DNA from: an uncultured Paracoccaceae bacterium
Lineage (GTDB): Bacteria; Pseudomonadota; Alphaproteobacteria; Rhodobacterales; Rhodobacteraceae
Assembly (NCBI GenBank): GCA_937927885.1
Contig: CALEZJ010000212.1
Span: 1-17,204 of the forward strand
Direction: 5' to 3'
DNA length: 17,204 nucleotides
The notes under the pieces: model-generated
What the model was told of the DNA's origin: nothing
Databases searched by the model: none
The model's input: the letters and a program-made list of their open reading frames with translations, nothing else
Shown here: in pieces, positions 1-8,590 of the stretch
Layout: each line of letters starts with the position of its first letter
Position numbering within the stretch: the stretch's first letter is position 1
Position numbers and translations under genes: made by a program

Positions 1-53
1 TGCCAAGGGCGCGCCCCGCCCCTACACCAGAACAACAAATCCGTGGGGCCCCC

Positions 54-1244
54 ATGCTGGCAGGCAAGCGCATCCTTCTGATCCTCGGCGGCGGCATCGC
101 GGCCTACAAGTCGCTCGAACTCATCCGCCTCCTGCGCGGAGCGGGCGCCTCGGTCAGCCCGGTCCTGACCCGTGCGGGGGCGGAATTCGTCACCCCCCTG
201 TCGGTTGCCGCCCTGGCGGGCGAGGCGCTGCATCAGGACCTCTTCGACCTGACGGCCGAGGCCGAGATGGGCCATATCCAGTTGTCGCGCGCCGCCGATC
301 TGGTGGTGGTCGCGCCCTGCACCGCAGACCTGATGGCCAAAATGGCGGCGGGTCAGGCCAACGACCTCGCCTCGACCCTGCTGATGGCCACCGACAAGCG
401 CGTGCTGATCGCCCCGGCGATGAATGTGCGCATGTGGCTGCACCCGGCGACGCAGAGAAACCTCGCCACGCTGACCGCCGATGGCATCCTGAGCGTTGGT
501 CCCGACGTCGGCGACATGGCCTGTGGCGAAACCGGGCCAGGTCGCATGGCCGAACCCCGGGCGATCCTCGCCGCCATCGAGGCAGCGCTGGCCGATGGCC
601 CCCTCAAGGGCAGGCACATCCTCGTCACCTCGGGCCCCACGCACGAGCCCATCGACCCCGTGCGCTATATCGCCAACCGCTCGTCGGGCGCGCAGGGCAC
701 GGCACTGGCTGCGGCGCTGCGCGATCTCGGCGCGAACGTGACCTTCGTCACCGGCCCCGCCAGCGTGCCGCCCCCGCAGGGCGTGCGGATAATCCGGGTG
801 GAAACCGCGCGTGAGATGCTGGAGGCTGTCAAGGGCGCCCTGCCCGCCGATGCCGCCATCTTTGCCGCCGCCGTGGCGGATTGGCGGGTGGCGAACGAGG
901 CCAGCCAGAAGATGAAAAAGCAGGCGGGCACGCTGCCGACCCTGACCTTTGCCGAGAACCCCGATATTCTGGCCACCATCAGCCGCCACGCGCAGCGTCC
1001 GCCACTCGTGGTGGGATTTGCCGCCGAAACCGAAACCGTGGTCGCCCATGCCCAAGCCAAGCGCGCGCGCAAGGGTTGCGACTGGATCGTCGCCAACGAT
1101 GTCTCGCCCGCCACCGGCATCATGGGCGGGGCTGAAAACGCCGTTCACCTGATCACCGAAACCGGCGTCGAGGATTGGCCCCGCCTGCCAAAGCCCGAGG
1201 TCGCCCGCCGCCTCGCCGCCCGCATCGCCGAGGCCCTGACATGA
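54..1244 (+). CDS. coaBC: Bifunctional phosphopantothenoylcysteine decarboxylase / phosphopantothenate-cysteine ligase
   Basis: This enzyme makes 4'-phosphopantetheine for coenzyme A: the C-terminal CoaB half joins cysteine to 4'-phosphopantothenate using CTP, and the N-terminal FMN-dependent CoaC half decarboxylates the product. The 396 residues match the usual length of the cytoplasmic fusion. In the CoaC half I see the flavin-binding start (GGGIAAYKS, 12-20), the active-site histidine in MGHI (H74), PAMNVRMW (121-128, N124) and the lid cysteine in [10 protein letters not shown] (C157). In the CoaB half I see [21 protein letters not shown] (about 192-212), AVADWR (273-278) and the lysine cluster KMKK (286-289). 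The ATG at 54 gives [10 protein letters not shown], the typical family start. The frame stays open to base 1 and the ribosome site is weak, so the start rests on homology. The stop overlaps dut by ATGA, suggesting an operon with coupled translation. The identification is secure. Confidence 0.97.
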   Translation: MLAGKRILLILGGGIAAYKSLELIRLLRGAGASVSPVLTRAGAEFVTPLSVAALAGEALHQDLFDLTAEAEMGHIQLSRAADLVVVAPCTADLMAKMAAGQANDLASTLLMATDKRVLIAPAMNVRMWLHPATQRNLATLTADGILSVGPDVGDMACGETGPGRMAEPRAILAAIEAALADGPLKGRHILVTSGPTHEPIDPVRYIANRSSGAQGTALAAALRDLGANVTFVTGPASVPPPQGVRIIRVETAREMLEAVKGALPADAAIFAAAVADWRVANEASQKMKKQAGTLPTLTFAENPDILATISRHAQRPPLVVGFAAETETVVAHAQAKRARKGCDWIVANDVSPATGIMGGAENAVHLITETGVEDWPRLPKPEVARRLAARIAEALT

Positions 1245-1708
1245 ACGTCCTCATCAAACTGCTGCGCGAGCCCGGGTCGGACCAGACCCTCCCCCTGCCC
1301 GCCTATGAAACCCCGGGCAGCGCGGGGGCCGATCTGCGCGCCAACCTTGCCCCGGAGGACCGCGAGAGCGGCTTTATCCTGGACCCCGGCCACCGCGCGC
1401 TGATCCCGACCGGCCTGCGCATGGAAATCCCGCAGGGCTACGAGGTGCAGGTGCGGCCGCGCTCGGGGCTGGCGCTGAAGCACGGGATCACCCTGCCCAA
1501 CACACCCGGGACCATCGACAGCGATTACCGCGGCCCGGTGGGCGTGCCGCTGATCAACCTGTCGTCGGAACCCTATACGATCCGCCACGGCGACCGCATC
1601 GCGCAGATGGTGATCGCGCCCGTGGTGCAGGCGCGGTTCGCGGCCGTCGAGGGTCTTGGCGACACCGCGCGCGGCGCGGGGGGATTCGGCTCGACGGGGC
1701 GGGGCTGA
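1241..1708 (+). CDS. dut: Deoxyuridine 5'-triphosphate nucleotidohydrolase (dUTPase)
   Basis: This homotrimeric dUTPase hydrolyses dUTP to dUMP and pyrophosphate, keeping uracil out of DNA and supplying dUMP for thymidylate. The 155-residue protein has all five trimeric-dUTPase motifs in order: AGADLRA (28-34), [10 protein letters not shown] (73-82), [11 protein letters not shown] (90-100, with the catalytic Asp at D93), GDRIAQMVI (117-125) and the glycine-rich C-terminal arm [12 protein letters not shown] (144-155), which closes over the nucleotide. The frame is open upstream to about 1175, but the ATG at 1241 overlaps the coaBC stop (ATGA) and gives the family-typical beginning [10 protein letters not shown]. 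The next gene starts immediately after its stop. A coaBC-dut pairing is common in bacteria. Nothing looks odd. Confidence 0.97.
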   Translation: MNVLIKLLREPGSDQTLPLPAYETPGSAGADLRANLAPEDRESGFILDPGHRALIPTGLRMEIPQGYEVQVRPRSGLALKHGITLPNTPGTIDSDYRGPVGVPLINLSSEPYTIRHGDRIAQMVIAPVVQARFAAVEGLGDTARGAGGFGSTGRG

Positions 1709-2749
1709 ATGCTGGCGGTGCTGATCGTCGCCGGCGCGATGTTCACGGCGGCCACCCTGTTCAAGGTGCCGATGCGCCTGCGGTTGGCCCTTCTGGGCGT
1801 GATCTGGCTGGCGGCGCTGCTGGCCACCCTGGTCCTGCCCGCCGAGACGCCGCTGCGCCGCGCGTTCGGCGGTGACCCGCGCCCCTGGCTGGTTCTGGCT
1901 CTGGCGGTGCTGATCGTCTGGGCATACCGTGCCGGACTGTCGCGCCTGCGTCTGCGCGCGCAGACGCCGCCCCCCTCGGTCAATCCGGCGCCGCTGTTCT
2001 CGGAGGCCGAGCTGAACCGCTATGCCCGCCACATGATGCTGCGCGAAGTCGGCGGGCCGGGGCAGAAACGGCTGAAACAGGCGCGCGTGCTGGTGATCGG
2101 CGCCGGGGGGCTGGGATCGCCCGTGCTCCTTTACCTCGCCGCCGCCGGGGTTGGCACGATCGGCGTGATCGACGATGACGCGGTCGAGGGGTCAAACCTG
2201 CAACGCCAGATCATCCACACGGACGCCCGCATCGGCATGCCAAAGGTCTTTTCGGCCGAAGCACAGATCAAGGCGCTGAACCCGTTCGTTGCCGTGCGCC
2301 CCTATCACCGTCGCCTCACCGAGGCCGAAGCCGCGGCCCTGTTCGCCGACTATGACCTGATCCTCGACGGCACCGACAATTTCGACACCCGCTACCTTGC
2401 CAACCGAACCGCGGTTGCCGTGAAGAAACCGCTGATCGCCGCGGCCATCACGCAATGGGAAGGGCAGATCTCGCTTTATGATCCTGCGCGCGGCGGGCCT
2501 TGCTATGAATGCCTGTTCCCCGAACGCCCGGCGCCGGGACTGGTGCCCAGCTGCGCCGAGGCCGGGGTCATTGCCCCTCTACCCGGCGTCATGGGGTCGA
2601 TGATGGCCCTGGAGGCAATCAAGCATCTGACCGGCGCAGGCGAGGGCCTGAGGGGAGCGATGCTGATCTACGACGGTCTCTATGCCGAAACCCGCCGTTT
2701 TGGCACCAGGGCAAGACCGGATTGTCCGTGTTGCGGCGGCGCGGGTTGA
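1709..2749 (+). CDS. ThiF/MoeB/HesA-family E1-like adenylyltransferase with N-terminal membrane segments
   Basis: Enzymes of this family adenylate the C-terminal glycine of a small ubiquitin-like sulfur carrier (MoaD, ThiS) for molybdopterin or thiamine synthesis. From about residue 97 the 346-residue protein is a full MoeB-like domain: ELNRYARHMML (101-111), nucleotide-binding GAGGLGSP (131-138), the acidic run DDD (155-157), SNLQRQ (162-167), DGTDNFDTRY (220-229), CYEC (265-268) and CPCC (339-342) as probable zinc ligands, and the crossover region PSCAEAGVIAPLPGVMGS (280-297, C282). Unlike E. coli MoeB, about 80 residues precede this, with hydrophobic stretches near 1-17, 23-45 and 59-75, so it is probably membrane-anchored. 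The start directly follows the dut stop. No moaD or thiS gene is visible, so its partner and pathway are open; it may be annotated moeB or thiF in relatives. Confidence 0.88.
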   Translation: MLAVLIVAGAMFTAATLFKVPMRLRLALLGVIWLAALLATLVLPAETPLRRAFGGDPRPWLVLALAVLIVWAYRAGLSRLRLRAQTPPPSVNPAPLFSEAELNRYARHMMLREVGGPGQKRLKQARVLVIGAGGLGSPVLLYLAAAGVGTIGVIDDDAVEGSNLQRQIIHTDARIGMPKVFSAEAQIKALNPFVAVRPYHRRLTEAEAAALFADYDLILDGTDNFDTRYLANRTAVAVKKPLIAAAITQWEGQISLYDPARGGPCYECLFPERPAPGLVPSCAEAGVIAPLPGVMGSMMALEAIKHLTGAGEGLRGAMLIYDGLYAETRRFGTRARPDCPCCGGAG

Positions 2750-2792
2750 CAGCAAGGGAAGGGTTTTCCACCCCCGCTCGGACCCTCCCCTG

Positions 2793-2819
2793 AAAATATC
2801 GCCAGAGGCGGGGCTGGCG
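2793..2819 (-). terminator. Terminator-like hairpin for the minus-strand MoxR operon
   Basis: Read on the minus strand, a 6-bp GC stem (CGCCAG pairing with CTGGCG, bases 2819-2814 and 2805-2800) with an 8-nt loop is followed by ATATTTT (2799-2793). It lies about 50 bases past the stop of the last gene of the minus-strand operon at 2866. Stem and tail have the layout of an intrinsic terminator, but the stem is short, so this is moderate evidence. Confidence 0.45.
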
Positions 2820-2827
2820 CGACCGAG

Positions 2828-2854
2828 AGGGGGCTGAACGCCCCCTGTCTTTCC
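2828..2854 (+). terminator. Rho-independent terminator-like hairpin after the coaBC-dut-ThiF operon
   Basis: The arm AGGGGGC (2828-2834) pairs perfectly with GCCCCCT (2840-2846) around the loop TGAAC, and is followed by a pyrimidine-rich tail GTCTTTCCTT. It is about 80 bases past the ThiF-like stop. No T-run follows it on the minus strand, so it should act mainly on plus-strand transcripts. Together with the hairpin at 2793-2819 it separates the two converging operons. Confidence 0.55.
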
Positions 2855-2865
2855 TTCGCAGGGTA

Positions 2866-4938
2866 TCAGGCCCGCGCTTCGCGCAGCCAGGCGGCCAGCA
2901 TCAGCCCCGAGCCCAAGAGCAGCCAGAGCCAGACCGGCAGGACCGGGGCCAGTCGCAGGTCCGTGGTGACATAGGCCCCGCGCGGCGTGACGCCCAGCCA
3001 GCCGCGGCCCCAGGCCTGCCGCCTGTCGTCCACCAGCCGCAATGTCGGCAGGCCCGCTGACAGAACGGCGACGCCGCCCCGTGTCGCCTGCAGCGTTTCG
3101 GCCAGGCCGGTCCCGTCCGCGACCACCCGCGCGTATTCGCGCGGAGTTGCCGTGCCCAGCACCGCCACCGTGTCGAGATCACCGGACCGCAACCGGTAGA
3201 GCCCCGGCTCGGCCCCCTGCCAGCGGGCGACGAAGCGTCCCGGCGCGCCGGGTTCGAGGGTCAGCACCTCGGTGCGGTCATCAGGCCCGGTGATGGTCAC
3301 CGTATGCGGGCCATCCAGCAAGGACCGCCGGGTCACGGTCAAATCCAGGCCCTCGGCCACCGCGCCCAGCGCCTCTTCCTCGAGGTCGGGCTCGCGCATC
3401 AGCCAGTGGGCGAGGCGGCGCAAGAGCTCGGCCTGCGGCCCGCCGCCCTCGAAACCGCGATCCCACAGCCAGGCCTGATCCGACGCCAGCATGGCGATCC
3501 GCCCTTCGCCAGCGTGGTCGAGGATCAGGAGCGGCCGATCACCGACGCCTGTCATCAGCACGTCGCCCTGCCGTGGCAAAAGGTCGATCTGCCGCAGCCA
3601 GCGGCCCCAGCCGGGCAGGCCCGACCCGGGCGGGCCCGGCCAGTCGGCATCGAGCCCAGCGGTCACCGGATGGCGCTGGCCACCCGGGGACAGTTGCGGC
3701 GTATAGGGCTGTTCGAACACCCGGGCGCTGGGTTCGGCCGGCAGGACGCGGCCCAGCGGGGAATAGAAGATGCTCTCGGCGCTGGCCAGTTCGGTGCCAC
3801 CGACCACCAGCAGCGCGCCGCCTTCCTCGACATAGCGGCGGATGTTCTCGAAATAGGAATTGGGCAGGATGCCGCGACGCCGGTAGCGGTCGAAGATGAT
3901 CAGATCGAACTCGTCGATCTTCTCGACGAACAATTCGCGGGTCGGAAAGGCTATCAGCGACAATTCGTTCACCGGCACGCCGTCCTGGCGGTCTGGCGGA
4001 CGCAGGATGGTGAAATGCACCAGATCGACCGAGGGATCGGATTTCAGCAGGTTGCGCCAGGTACGCTGGCCGGTGTGCGGCTCGCCCGAGACCAGAAGCA
4101 CGCGCAGCCGGTCGCGGATGCCGTTGATCTCGACCACGGCGGCGTTGTTGCGGTCGGTCAGTTCACCCGGTTCGGGGTCCAGCACGAAGCGCAGCACGTT
4201 GCGTCCGCCGCGATCCAGCGTCAGGTCCAGGGTCAGGTCCTGTCCGATCGGCGCCATCGCATGGCGCAACTCGTCCCCGTTGAGCGCATAGCCCAGCCGC
4301 ACGGGGCGCCCGCGCAGGGCCTCGGGTACGGCGCCCTCGTCCTCGATACGCAGGGTCAGGCTGAGGCTTTCGCCCAGAATGCCGAAGGTCGGCGCGTTGC
4401 GCACCAGAATGCGGCGGTCCCAGTCCCCAGGTGTGCCGGTCTGCACCAGATGCACCGGGGCGGGCGGCGGCACACCCGCGACGTCATGCGCCAGCCCGTC
4501 CGACACGAGGAACACCCCCGCCAGCCGGTCGCGCGGGATATCGGCCAGCGCCGCCGCCAGACCCGCATGCAGCGCCGACCCGCCGTTGTCGGGCGCATCC
4601 GTCACGGGGGCGGTGCGCGCCTCGATTCCCAGCCGCGAAAGTTCGGCCGACAGGGCCAGGACGGCGGCCTCGGTCTGTGCGGGGCGATCCGCCAGCCGGT
4701 TCGATCCGGTCTCGTCACGCAGGATCAGGGCGATGTCGCCCAGCGGGCGGCGATCTTCCGATTGCAGGCCGGGATTGGCCAGCGCGGTCAGGATCAGCGC
4801 CAGCCCGAGGGCGCGCAACCACCAACCCGCAAGGCCGCGCCACAAGGCCAGCGCCACCACCGCCAGCGACAGCCCCGCCAGCGCCCAGAGGAAAGGCCAA
4901 TCGAGGAGCGGGGCAAAGGTCAGCACGGTTCCGTTCAT
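2866..4938 (-). CDS. Membrane protein with vWA-like and class I glutamine-amidotransferase-like domains (MoxR operon, last gene)
   Basis: Of unknown biochemical role, this is the last gene of the MoxR-type operon, likely part of an envelope-associated complex. The 690-residue protein has two N-terminal membrane helices (about 15-33 and 40-55), a vWA-like region (about 67-168) with DETGS (75-79) where a MIDAS DxSxS would be and VSDG (D147) later, beta-rich linkers, then an alpha/beta region from about 277 (LRVLLVSGEP) to 400 resembling a class I glutamine amidotransferase fold. The expected nucleophile elbow reads VVGGTEL (378-384), with no cysteine, so amidotransferase activity is unlikely. 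A beta-rich region follows, with a last helix near 668-684. Residues facing the periplasm are probably those between helices. The ATG overlaps the upstream stop by ATGA (4935-4938). Domain assignments come from pattern recognition and should be confirmed by a profile search. Confidence 0.85.
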   Translation of the reverse strand: MNGTVLTFAPLLDWPFLWALAGLSLAVVALALWRGLAGWWLRALGLALILTALANPGLQSEDRRPLGDIALILRDETGSNRLADRPAQTEAAVLALSAELSRLGIEARTAPVTDAPDNGGSALHAGLAAALADIPRDRLAGVFLVSDGLAHDVAGVPPPAPVHLVQTGTPGDWDRRILVRNAPTFGILGESLSLTLRIEDEGAVPEALRGRPVRLGYALNGDELRHAMAPIGQDLTLDLTLDRGGRNVLRFVLDPEPGELTDRNNAAVVEINGIRDRLRVLLVSGEPHTGQRTWRNLLKSDPSVDLVHFTILRPPDRQDGVPVNELSLIAFPTRELFVEKIDEFDLIIFDRYRRRGILPNSYFENIRRYVEEGGALLVVGGTELASAESIFYSPLGRVLPAEPSARVFEQPYTPQLSPGGQRHPVTAGLDADWPGPPGSGLPGWGRWLRQIDLLPRQGDVLMTGVGDRPLLILDHAGEGRIAMLASDQAWLWDRGFEGGGPQAELLRRLAHWLMREPDLEEEALGAVAEGLDLTVTRRSLLDGPHTVTITGPDDRTEVLTLEPGAPGRFVARWQGAEPGLYRLRSGDLDTVAVLGTATPREYARVVADGTGLAETLQATRGGVAVLSAGLPTLRLVDDRRQAWGRGWLGVTPRGAYVTTDLRLAPVLPVWLWLLLGSGLMLAAWLREARA

Positions 4939-7712
4939 TGCCCGAGCCTTTCCAGCAGGGCCGGCACATGCACCTGGTCCGATTTGTAATTGCCCGAAAG
5001 CACATGCATGATCAGGTTGATCCCAAATCGCAGCGCCAGTTCGCGCTGGCGCTCGCCAGTGGTGCCACGCCCGACCGGCAGCAGGGGCATGCCCTGCGCA
5101 TCCACCGCCCAGGCTGCCGCCCAGTCATTGGCGCCCAGCACGACCGGGGTCACCCCGTCGTTGAGGTTGCGAAACGGCATGCCCTCGCCGCGTTCGGCAT
5201 CGGGCGGCGCAGCCTCGACCCAGATCGTGCCGCCCTGCCAGCGCCCGGGAAAGTCGCTGAGCAGGTAGAAGGTGCGCGTCAGCACATGGTCGGCGGGCAG
5301 GGGTTCCAGCGGCGGAATGTCCAGCCCCGCCGCGATGCGCTGCAACTGGCGCCCGGCGCCGGTCAGCCCACCGGTCAGCCGCGCGGTCTCGGCGTCGCGC
5401 GTGTCGAACAGGATCATCCCGCCCGACCGCAGATAGCGGTTCAGCCGGGCGTTGGCGGCCTCGGAGGGGATCGGGCTGGAATCGGTCACCGGCCAGTAGA
5501 GGAAGGGAAACAGCGACAGGTCATCGGTTTCGATGTCGACCGCCATCGGCGAGGCAGGCTCGACCGACGAGCGCGCGAAGAGCGCGTTCGACAGCCCCCT
5601 GAGCCCGGCCAGAGCCACCTGATCGACCTGCGCATCGCCACTGGCCACCGCCGCCAGCACGACCGAACGCGTGGCCTCGAGGATGCGCGGGTCAAAGCCC
5701 TGCGCATCGGCCTGCGGCGCGGCCAGCACAAACAGCGCCAACCCCGCGGCCAGCAACCGCCCGCCCAAGGCCAGCGTGGCCAGCACATCGGCCATCAGCG
5801 CCACCGCGGCCAGCGCCAGAAGATAGCCGCCCAGCGGGGTTTCCGGCTGATCGCTGCCGGTCTGCACCGGCGTTCCGGCTGGCCACCGCGCCGGGGTCAG
5901 CGACGTCGTGGCACTGGTCGCATTCACCGCCAGCCGCATCGCGCTGCCGGCATAAAGCCCGGGCGGCAGGTCCGGCCCCGGGCCGCGTTGCCCGGCCAGG
6001 AGCGGCGCCAGATTTTCGCCCGCGACGGCGGCGCGGTCCCCCGCGCGCGTCAGTTCGCCGAAACCGTCCAGAACCTCCTCGGGTTGCCAGAGCGTGCCAG
6101 CCATCTCGCCCGCGTCGGGAATGCTGGTGCGGGTCGACACCGCGAGGCGTTCGAGCATGTCGACAAACAGCCCCGACAGCGGCAGGTTCGACCATTCCGC
6201 ATTTGCCGTCACATGGAATAGCACCACCTGCCCCGCACCGCGTGCGGCGCGGGTAACCAGTGGCGTGCCGTCCTCCAGCGCCGCGATGGTGCGTTGCGCC
6301 AGATCCGGACCGGGCTGGGCCAGAACCTGCGCGCGGATGCCGACATCGGTCGGCACCTCTAGCCCGGCAAAGGGAGAGCTTTGGGCAAAGGGTGCCAGGC
6401 CTCGCGGATCGCCCCAACTCATCGCACCGCCGACCGTGCGCCCGCCCGCGCGCAGCCGCACCGGCAACAAGGGGTCCTCGGCCAGCGCGGCCAGGGTGGT
6501 GCCCAGCGCAGTGCTGGCCCCGGCCCCTGCCAGCCGCGGCCCGGCAAAGCGCAAGAGCAGACCGCCCCCCTCGACCCAGCGCAGCAGGGCAGCGGTTTCC
6601 GCCTCGGTCATGCCCGGCGCATCCGCCAGCACGATCACCGCCGGGCCACTGAGCAGGAGGTCGTCGAGGCTGGCGGATTCGACCAGATCGGCCGAAGGCG
6701 ACAGAGCCTCGCGCAGGTAATGCAGCGGCGACAGCAGGGCGAGCGATTCCGTCCCCTCGCGCACGGTCAGCAGCGCGACCTTGCGGCGGCTGAGGCTGTC
6801 GTCGGTCAGGCTGACCGTGCCGGCACCGCGCTGGCCCTCGATCTCGAACCGGGTGATGCGGTTGCGCAATTCGGGTTGCAGGACCAACCGCGCAGTGGCG
6901 GCCGTCGCCTCGTCGGCAAAGGCGAGTGGCGCGCGGGCAAGGACACGCTCGATCCCGGCGGGGTCGCGGCCCAGCGCCAACAGGGTCAGGTCCAGCGCCG
7001 CCCCGCCAGTGCGCCGCGCGGTGACGCTGACCGCCTCGCCATCCCATTCGGCAGGGGCGAGGGCCAGCAGGGGGGTTGCGGCTTCAAACACCGACACCGG
7101 TCCCAGCGCCGACAGCGCCGAAAGGAGGCCCGCGCGACCATCCCGGGCCAGACCGTCGCTGATCCAGAGGGTTTCGGTCCCCGCGGGCACCTCGGCCACC
7201 CATTCGGGCAGGTCCGTCGTCGGCGACCAGGGGCGGGGCGCAAGGCCCGGCAGTCGTTCACGCCAGGCGCTGGCATCGCGGAATTCGGGCACGGCAGGTG
7301 GGTCGGTCAGGGGGATCAGCGCGACCAGGCGCCCGGCGCGATGCGCTTCGTCAAGGGCGCGCGCGACCCGTTCGATGCGGCGCGGCCAGTCGCGGGCACT
7401 GGCCCAGCTGGCGTCCATCACCACCAGCAGCGGACCCTGCCCCGGCAAGGCGCGCGACGGGTTCAGCACCGGCCCGGCCAGCGCCACTATCAGCGCCGCC
7501 AGCGCCGTGATGCGCAGCAGGAGCAGCCACCAGGGCGTGCGCTGGCTTTCCGGGTCGCGGTCGCGCAGGCCCAACAACAGGGCAATGCCGGGAAAGCGGC
7601 GGCGCACCGGGGCGGGGGGCACGGCGCGCAGGATCCACCACAGGATCGGCAGGGCCAGAGCCGACCACAGGATCCACGGCGTGGCAAAGCCGATGGCGGC
7701 TAGACCCGTCAT
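4935..7712 (-). CDS. BatA-N / DUF4159 domain membrane protein (MoxR operon, third gene)
   Basis: This 925-residue protein has the architecture of DUF4159 proteins of MoxR operons; its function is unknown beyond a presumed envelope role. The N-terminus has two membrane helices (about 10-29 and 60-80) separated by a short loop with PVRRRFPG (35-42), as in BatA-N domains. A vWA-like segment follows, with MDASWAS (99-105): the serine spacing departs from DxSxS. The middle has a second alpha/beta region (around LADAPGMTE and WVEGGGLLLRF). Two hydrophobic segments near 628-671 precede a DUF4159 domain (about 672-925) containing DHVLTRTFYLLSDFPGRW and GANDWAAAW. The frame allows a start at 7745, but the ATG at 7712 is preferred: it overlaps the DUF58 stop by ATGA and places the first helix at the expected distance. 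It overlaps the following gene by ATGA too. Confidence 0.88.
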   Translation of the reverse strand: MTGLAAIGFATPWILWSALALPILWWILRAVPPAPVRRRFPGIALLLGLRDRDPESQRTPWWLLLLRITALAALIVALAGPVLNPSRALPGQGPLLVVMDASWASARDWPRRIERVARALDEAHRAGRLVALIPLTDPPAVPEFRDASAWRERLPGLAPRPWSPTTDLPEWVAEVPAGTETLWISDGLARDGRAGLLSALSALGPVSVFEAATPLLALAPAEWDGEAVSVTARRTGGAALDLTLLALGRDPAGIERVLARAPLAFADEATAATARLVLQPELRNRITRFEIEGQRGAGTVSLTDDSLSRRKVALLTVREGTESLALLSPLHYLREALSPSADLVESASLDDLLLSGPAVIVLADAPGMTEAETAALLRWVEGGGLLLRFAGPRLAGAGASTALGTTLAALAEDPLLPVRLRAGGRTVGGAMSWGDPRGLAPFAQSSPFAGLEVPTDVGIRAQVLAQPGPDLAQRTIAALEDGTPLVTRAARGAGQVVLFHVTANAEWSNLPLSGLFVDMLERLAVSTRTSIPDAGEMAGTLWQPEEVLDGFGELTRAGDRAAVAGENLAPLLAGQRGPGPDLPPGLYAGSAMRLAVNATSATTSLTPARWPAGTPVQTGSDQPETPLGGYLLALAAVALMADVLATLALGGRLLAAGLALFVLAAPQADAQGFDPRILEATRSVVLAAVASGDAQVDQVALAGLRGLSNALFARSSVEPASPMAVDIETDDLSLFPFLYWPVTDSSPIPSEAANARLNRYLRSGGMILFDTRDAETARLTGGLTGAGRQLQRIAAGLDIPPLEPLPADHVLTRTFYLLSDFPGRWQGGTIWVEAAPPDAERGEGMPFRNLNDGVTPVVLGANDWAAAWAVDAQGMPLLPVGRGTTGERQRELALRFGINLIMHVLSGNYKSDQVHVPALLERLGQ

Positions 7713-8590
7713 CGCCGCCCCCCGCCCAGTGCCTGATACAGCCACAGCAATCCCTCGGCCGGGGCGCGATCGGTGTGCAGCGTGGTCGCATGCCAGCCGG
7801 AATGCCGCGCCAGATCCGCCAGCCGGTCCTTGCGGGCCGCCAGACGCTGGCGGTATTCGGCCCGCAGGTCGGCGGCGCGCAGGGTTTCAAAGCGCAGATG
7901 GCCCGACATGCTTTCAAACCTCGTGCGGCCGTCATAGGGAAAGCCCTCCTCGACCGGGTCGAGGATCTGCACCAGAATCCCGCGCATCGCCCGCGCCGAG
8001 GCCTGGGCCAGCGCGGCCTCGACCGGCGCGAGATCGCCAAGAAAGTCGGAGAACAGCACCACATGGCCGCCCGAGGGCGCGGCGCCAAGGTCGATGGCGC
8101 CGTGTTCAACCGCCGCCCCGCCTGCCCTGGCCAGGGCCGCCGCCATCAGCCCCGCCTGCGCCCGCCCGGCGCGCGGCGGCAGATCAGCGCCCGCCAGCCC
8201 CACCCGTTCGCCGCCCCGCAACAGCACCAGCCCCAACGCCAGCGCCAGAAGCCGGGCGCGCGCGCCCTTGGCCGGGCGCTCCTTGTCGCCGGAAAAATCC
8301 ATCGCCGCGCCGCTGTCGACCCACAGCGTCACCGCCCGCGCCGCCTGCCATTCGGTTTCGCGCACGAACAACTCGTCGCCCCGCGCGGACCGGCGCCAGT
8401 CGATCCCCATCGCGCCATCCCCCGGATGCGCCGGGCGGAATTGCCAGAATTCGGCACCCGGCCCCGCGCGGCGCCGCCCATGCCCGCCGGGCAACAGCGA
8501 ATTGGCCAGATGCTCGGCCGCCACCAGCAAGGGTGGCAACGCGCCCGAAAGCGCCTCGGCCGACTGGCGCAGGGCGGCCGGGTTGGTCAC
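7709..8590 (-). CDS. DUF58 domain-containing protein (vWA-like, MoxR operon, second gene)
   Basis: DUF58 proteins are vWA-like partners of MoxR AAA+ ATPases. This one has 293 residues and the family signature GPGAEFWQFRPAHPGDGAM (43-61) followed by IDWRRSARGDELFVRETE (63-80). The next strand reaches DSGAAMD (92-98), where the MIDAS DxSxS would be; only D92 and an offset serine remain, so metal binding is doubtful. LFSDFLGD later marks a second vWA strand. The open frame extends to 8818, but the GTG at 8590 is the likely start. It forms a GTGA overlap with the MoxR stop and yields MTNPAALRQSAE, close to relatives; the upstream part is low-complexity antisense to moxR. It has no clear membrane helix and should act in the cytoplasm beside MoxR. 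Confidence 0.9.
   Translation of the reverse strand: MTNPAALRQSAEALSGALPPLLVAAEHLANSLLPGGHGRRRAGPGAEFWQFRPAHPGDGAMGIDWRRSARGDELFVRETEWQAARAVTLWVDSGAAMDFSGDKERPAKGARARLLALALGLVLLRGGERVGLAGADLPPRAGRAQAGLMAAALARAGGAAVEHGAIDLGAAPSGGHVVLFSDFLGDLAPVEAALAQASARAMRGILVQILDPVEEGFPYDGRTRFESMSGHLRFETLRAADLRAEYRQRLAARKDRLADLARHSGWHATTLHTDRAPAEGLLWLYQALGGGRR

Noticed and set aside
45..52. GGGGCCCC palindrome just before the coaBC start
   Set aside because: An 8-base GC palindrome is expected by chance in DNA this GC-rich, and it has no loop or tail to suggest a hairpin function.
1145..2032. A 295-codon minus-strand open frame across dut and the ThiF-like gene
   Set aside because: Arg/Gln/Gly-rich shadow with no motif; all five dUTPase motifs are on the plus strand.
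3304..4989. A 561-codon plus-strand open frame antisense to the last MoxR-operon gene
   Set aside because: It has low-complexity composition rich in Gln, Arg, Pro and Gly, typical of an antisense shadow in GC-rich DNA, no family motif, and the minus-strand protein has clear domains.
4431..6221. A 596-codon plus-strand open frame across the junction of two MoxR-operon genes
   Set aside because: Arg/Pro/Gln-biased shadow translation without motifs; the opposite strand is well supported.
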